This document shows positions 60,928 through 64,000 of a stretch of DNA of 64,000 nt, piece by piece. Numbering within the stretch: position 1 is the first letter of the stretch; every line of letters begins with the position of its first letter. Made by a program: the position numbers and the translations under genes. The notes beneath the pieces are model-generated. The model was not told the origin of the DNA. It made no database searches and worked only from the letters and a program-made list of their open reading frames with translations. The DNA is from Anaeromyxobacter sp. Fw109-5 (GTDB taxonomy: Bacteria > Myxococcota > Myxococcia > Myxococcales > Anaeromyxobacteraceae): contig NC_009675.1 of assembly GCF_000017505.1 (NCBI RefSeq), forward strand, positions 62,001-126,000, in the 5' to 3' direction.

Positions 60928-62052
60928 ATGCCCTCCAACGCCGGCGCCTCCCCGATGCCCGTGACGGACGAGCTCCTGCGGGCGCTCCCCAAGACCGACC
61001 TCCACTGTCACCTCGACGGCTCGCTGCGTCTCACCACCCTGCTCGAGCTCGCCGAGGCCCAGGGGGTGCGCCTCCCGGCCGACACTCCGGAGGGGGTGGG
61101 GCGGGCGGTGCGGATGGGCGCCCAGTGCGCGTCGCTCGAGGAGTACCTCACCGCCTTCGACGTGACGCTGTCGGTGCTCCAGACCGAGGACGCGCTCCGC
61201 CGGGTGGCCTACGAGCTCGCCCTCGACTGCGCCGCCGAGAACGTGCGCTACCTCGAGGTGCGCTACTCGCCCGTCCTCCACACGCGCAAGGGGCTCAAGC
61301 CGACGGCCATCGTGGACGCCGTGCTCGACGGCCTGCGCGCGGCGGGCCGCGAGTCCGGCATCCGCTCCAACGTCATCATCTGCGGGATCCGGCACATCGA
61401 TCCGCAGACGTCCGTGCGGCTCGCCGAGCTGGCCGTGGCCTACAAGGGCAAGGGCGTGGTGGGGTTCGATCTCGCCGGGGCCGAGGAGGGCCACCCCGCC
61501 TCGCGCCACCGCGAGGCGGTGCAGCTCATCCTCGACAACAACGTGAACGTGACCATCCACGCCGGCGAGGCGTTCGGCCCGGAGTCCATCGCCCAGGCCG
61601 TCCACACCTGCGGCGCCCACCGCATCGGGCACGGCGTGCGGCTGCGGGAGAACGGGGACCTGCTGAACTACCTCAACGATCACCGCATCCCGCTCGAGAT
61701 GTGCCCCTCCTCGAACGTCCAGACCCGCTCGGTGACCGGCTACGAGAGCCACCCGCTCAAGTTCTACTTCGACTTCGGCCTGCGGGTGACCGTCAACACC
61801 GACAACCGGCTCATCACCGACACCACCATCACGAAGGAGCTCCGCCTCGCCCACGAGCGCATGGGCTTCACCCTCGAGGACCTGTGCACGCTCCTCGTGC
61901 AGGGCTTCAAGAGCGCGTTCCTGCCGTTCCGGGAGAAGGCGGAGCTGCTGCGCGACGTGAACGCGGAGATCGCGGCGGTGCTCGCGCGGTTCGCCGGGCC
62001 GGGGGCGGGCGGGCCGGCCGCCGCGGTGACCGAGGCGGTGGCGGTGCGGTAG
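60928..62052 (+). CDS. add: Adenosine deaminase
   Basis: Encodes 374 residues. Zinc ligands His26 and His28 lie in KTDLHCHLDGSL; the catalytic HAGE and HRIGHGVRL motifs follow, then NTDNRLI with the Asp of the site. It converts adenosine to inosine; a few family members act on adenine or other substrates. TAAGAT ends exactly 6 nt before ATG 60928 and forms the middle of GGATCT-A-AGATCC (60911-60923), so a regulator could overlap the -10. No other purine gene is adjacent. Confidence 0.93.
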   Translation: MPSNAGASPMPVTDELLRALPKTDLHCHLDGSLRLTTLLELAEAQGVRLPADTPEGVGRAVRMGAQCASLEEYLTAFDVTLSVLQTEDALRRVAYELALDCAAENVRYLEVRYSPVLHTRKGLKPTAIVDAVLDGLRAAGRESGIRSNVIICGIRHIDPQTSVRLAELAVAYKGKGVVGFDLAGAEEGHPASRHREAVQLILDNNVNVTIHAGEAFGPESIAQAVHTCGAHRIGHGVRLRENGDLLNYLNDHRIPLEMCPSSNVQTRSVTGYESHPLKFYFDFGLRVTVNTDNRLITDTTITKELRLAHERMGFTLEDLCTLLVQGFKSAFLPFREKAELLRDVNAEIAAVLARFAGPGAGGPAAAVTEAVAVR

Positions 62053-62093
62053 ACTCCGTCCCGAGGCATCCCTGACGGGGCGACCGCGTGCGC

Positions 62094-62133
62094 GATCTCG
62101 CTCGCGCGGCTGGCCTCGCGGTAGAGCGAGATC
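62094..62133. promoter_or_regulatory. 10-bp perfect inverted repeat between add and glgC
   Basis: GATCTCGCTC (62094-62103) and GAGCGAGATC (62124-62133) pair perfectly around a 20-nt loop. It lies 42 nt after the add stop and 87 nt before the glgC start. It could end the add transcript or serve as an operator for glgC. No U-tract follows. Confidence 0.5.
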
Positions 62134-62219
62134 TCCGCGCGCGGCGCGGCCGCTTCCTTGCCCCGCCTCGCGCGGGTGCGTAGCCTCGAAGGCGTACCGT
62201 ATCCACGCGGAGTGACCCG

Positions 62220-63455
62220 ATGGCGAAGCTTCTCGCGATGATCCTCGCCGGCGGAGAGGGCCGAAGGCTCGACCCGCTCACGCGGGAGCGCGCCAAACCC
62301 GCCGTGCCCTTCGGCGGCCGCTACCGCATCGTCGACTTCGTCCTGTCGAACTTCGCGAACTCGGGCGTCCTCAAGATGAAGGTGCTCGTGCAGTACAAGT
62401 CCGAGTCCCTGAACGCCCACATCCAGCGCGGCTGGCGCCTCACCGCCCTGCTCGACCAGTACGTGGAGATCGTGCCCGCGCAGATGCGCGTGGGGCCGAA
62501 GTGGTTCGAGGGCTCGGCGGACGCCATCTACCAGAACCTCAACATCATCACCGACGAGGAGCCCGAGTTCACGTTCATCTTCGGCGCCGACCACGTCTAC
62601 CGCATGGACGTCCGCCAGATGCTCCAGTTCCACCAGGACAAGGGCGCGGACCTGACCGTCGCGGCCATCCCGGTCCCGGTCGAGGAGGCGTCGGAGTTCG
62701 GCATCATCGAGGTGGACGGCGACGGCCGCATGATCGGCTTCGTCGAGAAGCCGAAGGCCGGGGTGAAGACTATGCCCGGCGACCCCACCCGCGCCCTCGC
62801 CTCGATGGGCAACTACCTCTTCACCACGGACGCCCTCGTCCAGGAGATCGTGCGCGACGCCGGCGACACCAAGAGCGCGCACGACTTCGGCAAGTCGATC
62901 GTCGCCGCGATGTACGAGCGCAAGCGCGTCTTCGTCTACGACTTCGCGAAGAACGTGGTGCCCGGCCAGGGGGACAAGGAGCGGGGCTACTGGCGCGACG
63001 TGGGGAGCCTCGACGCGTACTACCAGGCCAACATGGACCTCGTGGACGTGGACCCGTCGTTCTCGCTGTACAACGACCGCTGGCCCATCTTCACCGCCCA
63101 GCACAACTTCCCCCCGGTGAAGTTCGTCTTCAACAACCAGACGGAGGGCCGGGTCGGCTACGCCACCGACTCGCTCGTGTCGGAGGGGTGCATCATCTCG
63201 GGCGGCCACGCCCACCACTGCATCCTCTCGCCCAAGGTGCGGATCAACAGCTACTCGCTGGTGGAGGACTCGATCCTCTTCGAGAACGTGAACATCGGCC
63301 GGCACTGCAAGATCCGCCGCGCCATCGTCGACAAGCACGTCGAGATCCCGGCCAACACGACCATCGGCTACGACCTCGAGCACGACCGCAAGCGCTTCCA
63401 CGTCACCGAGAGCGGGATCGTGGTGATCCCGAAGGCGATGCGGGTCGAGCCGTGA
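62220..63455 (+). CDS. glgC: Glucose-1-phosphate adenylyltransferase
   Basis: Encodes 411 residues. The nucleotide site is [34 protein letters not shown]-type, with the Lys-Pro-Ala-Val motif in it, [10 protein letters not shown], the [18 protein letters not shown] stretch and VEKP; the left-handed beta-helix domain follows (about 285-411). It makes ADP-glucose for glycogen. A CGGAGTG Shine-Dalgarno precedes ATG 62220. It has its own upstream inverted repeat and no other glycogen gene next to it. Confidence 0.95.
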   Translation: MAKLLAMILAGGEGRRLDPLTRERAKPAVPFGGRYRIVDFVLSNFANSGVLKMKVLVQYKSESLNAHIQRGWRLTALLDQYVEIVPAQMRVGPKWFEGSADAIYQNLNIITDEEPEFTFIFGADHVYRMDVRQMLQFHQDKGADLTVAAIPVPVEEASEFGIIEVDGDGRMIGFVEKPKAGVKTMPGDPTRALASMGNYLFTTDALVQEIVRDAGDTKSAHDFGKSIVAAMYERKRVFVYDFAKNVVPGQGDKERGYWRDVGSLDAYYQANMDLVDVDPSFSLYNDRWPIFTAQHNFPPVKFVFNNQTEGRVGYATDSLVSEGCIISGGHAHHCILSPKVRINSYSLVEDSILFENVNIGRHCKIRRAIVDKHVEIPANTTIGYDLEHDRKRFHVTESGIVVIPKAMRVEP

Positions 63456-63460
63456 CGCGC

Positions 63461-63490
63461 GGGGCCGGGCGTCCCCGGGGGCGCGGCCCC
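63461..63490. terminator. Hairpin between convergent glgC and response regulator
   Basis: GGGGCCG (63461-63467) pairs with CGGCCCC (63484-63490) around a loop that itself contains a CCCCGGGG palindrome. It lies just past the glgC stop and 4 nt before the opposing stop. Position suggests a two-way terminator; no U-tract. Confidence 0.45.
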
Positions 63491-63493
63491 CGG

Positions 63494-63883
63494 CTACCCG
63501 TTCACCAGCCGCTCCGCCTTGTTGAAGGCGATCTGCAGGTCCACCGGCTTCTCCATCACGTCGGAGGCGCCCAGCTCGACGAGCAGGTCGCGCATGTGCT
63601 GGTCGCCGCCGAGCGCCGACACGACCAGCACCGGGATGCCGGCGGTGCGCGGGTCCGCCTTCAGCCGCAGCAGGACGTCGCGCCCATCGAGCGCCGGCAT
63701 GGCGACGTCGAGCACGATCACGTCCGGGAGCTGGGACAGCGCCGCGGCGAGCGTCTCGACGCCGTCGCGCGCGTGGGAGACGGCGTGGCCCCGCCCCGTC
63801 GCGTAGCTCGCGTAGAGCTTCGCGAGCGCGGCGTCGTCCTCGGCGAGGAGGATCCTGATCGGGGCCGGGGGGGTGAGCGCCAT
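63494..63883 (-). CDS. Receiver-only response regulator
   Basis: Encodes 129 residues from ATG 63883, with a GGAG Shine-Dalgarno upstream (an ATG at 63898 would add five residues). The receiver fold has acid-pocket Asp15 and Asp16, phospho-acceptor Asp59 (VIVLDVAMP) and the Lys of EKPVD. There is no output domain, like CheY or FrzZ-type proteins that act through protein contacts. No kinase is adjacent in the window. It converges with glgC. Confidence 0.88.
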   Translation of the reverse strand: MALTPPAPIRILLAEDDAALAKLYASYATGRGHAVSHARDGVETLAAALSQLPDVIVLDVAMPALDGRDVLLRLKADPRTAGIPVLVVSALGGDQHMRDLLVELGASDVMEKPVDLQIAFNKAERLVNG

Positions 63884-63963
63884 CGCGCTCCGAAGCATAG
63901 CGCTGCAGCAGGCGGGCGCAACCCACCGGGGCGTACGGCGGCTCCCTCGGCGTACGGCCGGGC

Positions 63964-64000
63964 TCAGCGAGCCCAGTAGTAGGTCCACTTCACGAGGAAG
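63964..64000 (-). CDS. C-terminal end of a protein entering from beyond the right edge
   Basis: On the minus strand the last codons read FLVKWTYYWAR followed by TGA at 63966-63964. Only 11 residues are visible, enough to suggest a coding end (aromatic-rich, no odd codons) but not a family. It is upstream of and on the same strand as the response regulator. Confidence 0.4.
   Translation of the reverse strand, partial: FLVKWTYYWAR

Noticed and set aside
56325-62075. A 1916-codon open frame on the plus strand
   Set aside because: It passes through pcrA and add in the wrong frame and antisense to the CotH gene. The recognised motifs are all in other frames, and the product is low-complexity Arg/Ala.

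Overview
The window is very GC-rich, single-copy chromosomal DNA from a Gram-negative bacterium. It has outer-membrane lipoprotein sorting (LolA), a lytic transglycosylase MltA, Tat export and many short lipoprotein leaders. Its families and gene style (DUF3015, DUF5985 pairs, DUF1844, sigma-54 enhancer-binding proteins, long Pro/Ala-rich proteins, very high GC) fit Myxococcota, most likely an Anaeromyxobacter-like member. That placement is an inference from gene content and composition, not from a marker gene search. No rRNA, tRNA, CRISPR array, insertion sequence or prophage was recognised. About 60 protein genes fill the window almost end to end, two of them cut by the window edges.

Layout. 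1-10.5 kb: a truncated Lnb/DUF4105 protein, DUF3015, the etfBA electron-transfer flavoprotein pair with a metallo-beta-lactamase-fold enzyme, TerC and DMT membrane proteins, a GT4 glycosyltransferase, MltA and uracil/xanthine permease. 10.7-20.7 kb: an RNA/DNA-processing MBL nuclease, O-methyltransferase, RluC-type pseudouridine synthase, class A penicillin-binding protein, EVE protein, tatB-tatC, thiolase and a rhomboid-fold protein that has lost its catalytic serine. 20.8-33 kb: an 859-residue Trp-Asp-Pro repeat protein, YgiQ radical SAM enzyme, SGNH esterase, bioA-bioD, a DegP protease with a small acidic partner, and a thiE-(class I amidotransferase)-thiD operon. 33-42.4 kb: dnaB with an 11-bp-periodic repeat array in front of it, an LEA-type lipoprotein, MgtE, an M16 protease pair, and a small winged-helix/DUF5985 membrane operon facing a PAS sigma-54 activator with a cysteine cluster. 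42.7-64 kb: metH, a solitary AmmeMemoRadiSam radical SAM enzyme, lolA, a HerA/DUF853 ATPase, a GT2-methyltransferase pair, rimO, yajQ, RNase J, PcrA/UvrD helicase, CotH-kinase lipoprotein, adenosine deaminase, glgC and a receiver-only response regulator.

Working relationships visible here: etfB-etfA; tatB-tatC (4-nt overlap); bioA-bioD; thiE-C26-thiD (two 4-nt overlaps); the two M16 genes (4-nt overlap, one with and one without the zinc motif); HTH-DUF5985-DUF5985 (8- and 4-nt overlaps); 77-aa protein-degP (3-nt gap).

Regulatory reading. Starts fall into two classes: genes with a clear Shine-Dalgarno, and nearly 20 genes with no Shine-Dalgarno but a TAnnnn -10-like hexamer ending 5-10 nt before the start codon, which suggests leaderless transcription. 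The most striking noncoding structure is the 34501-34589 array before dnaB, which contains DnaA-box-like sequences. A triple 9-mer at exact 25-bp spacing precedes bioA, and paired CAGAC palindromes precede the PAS activator.
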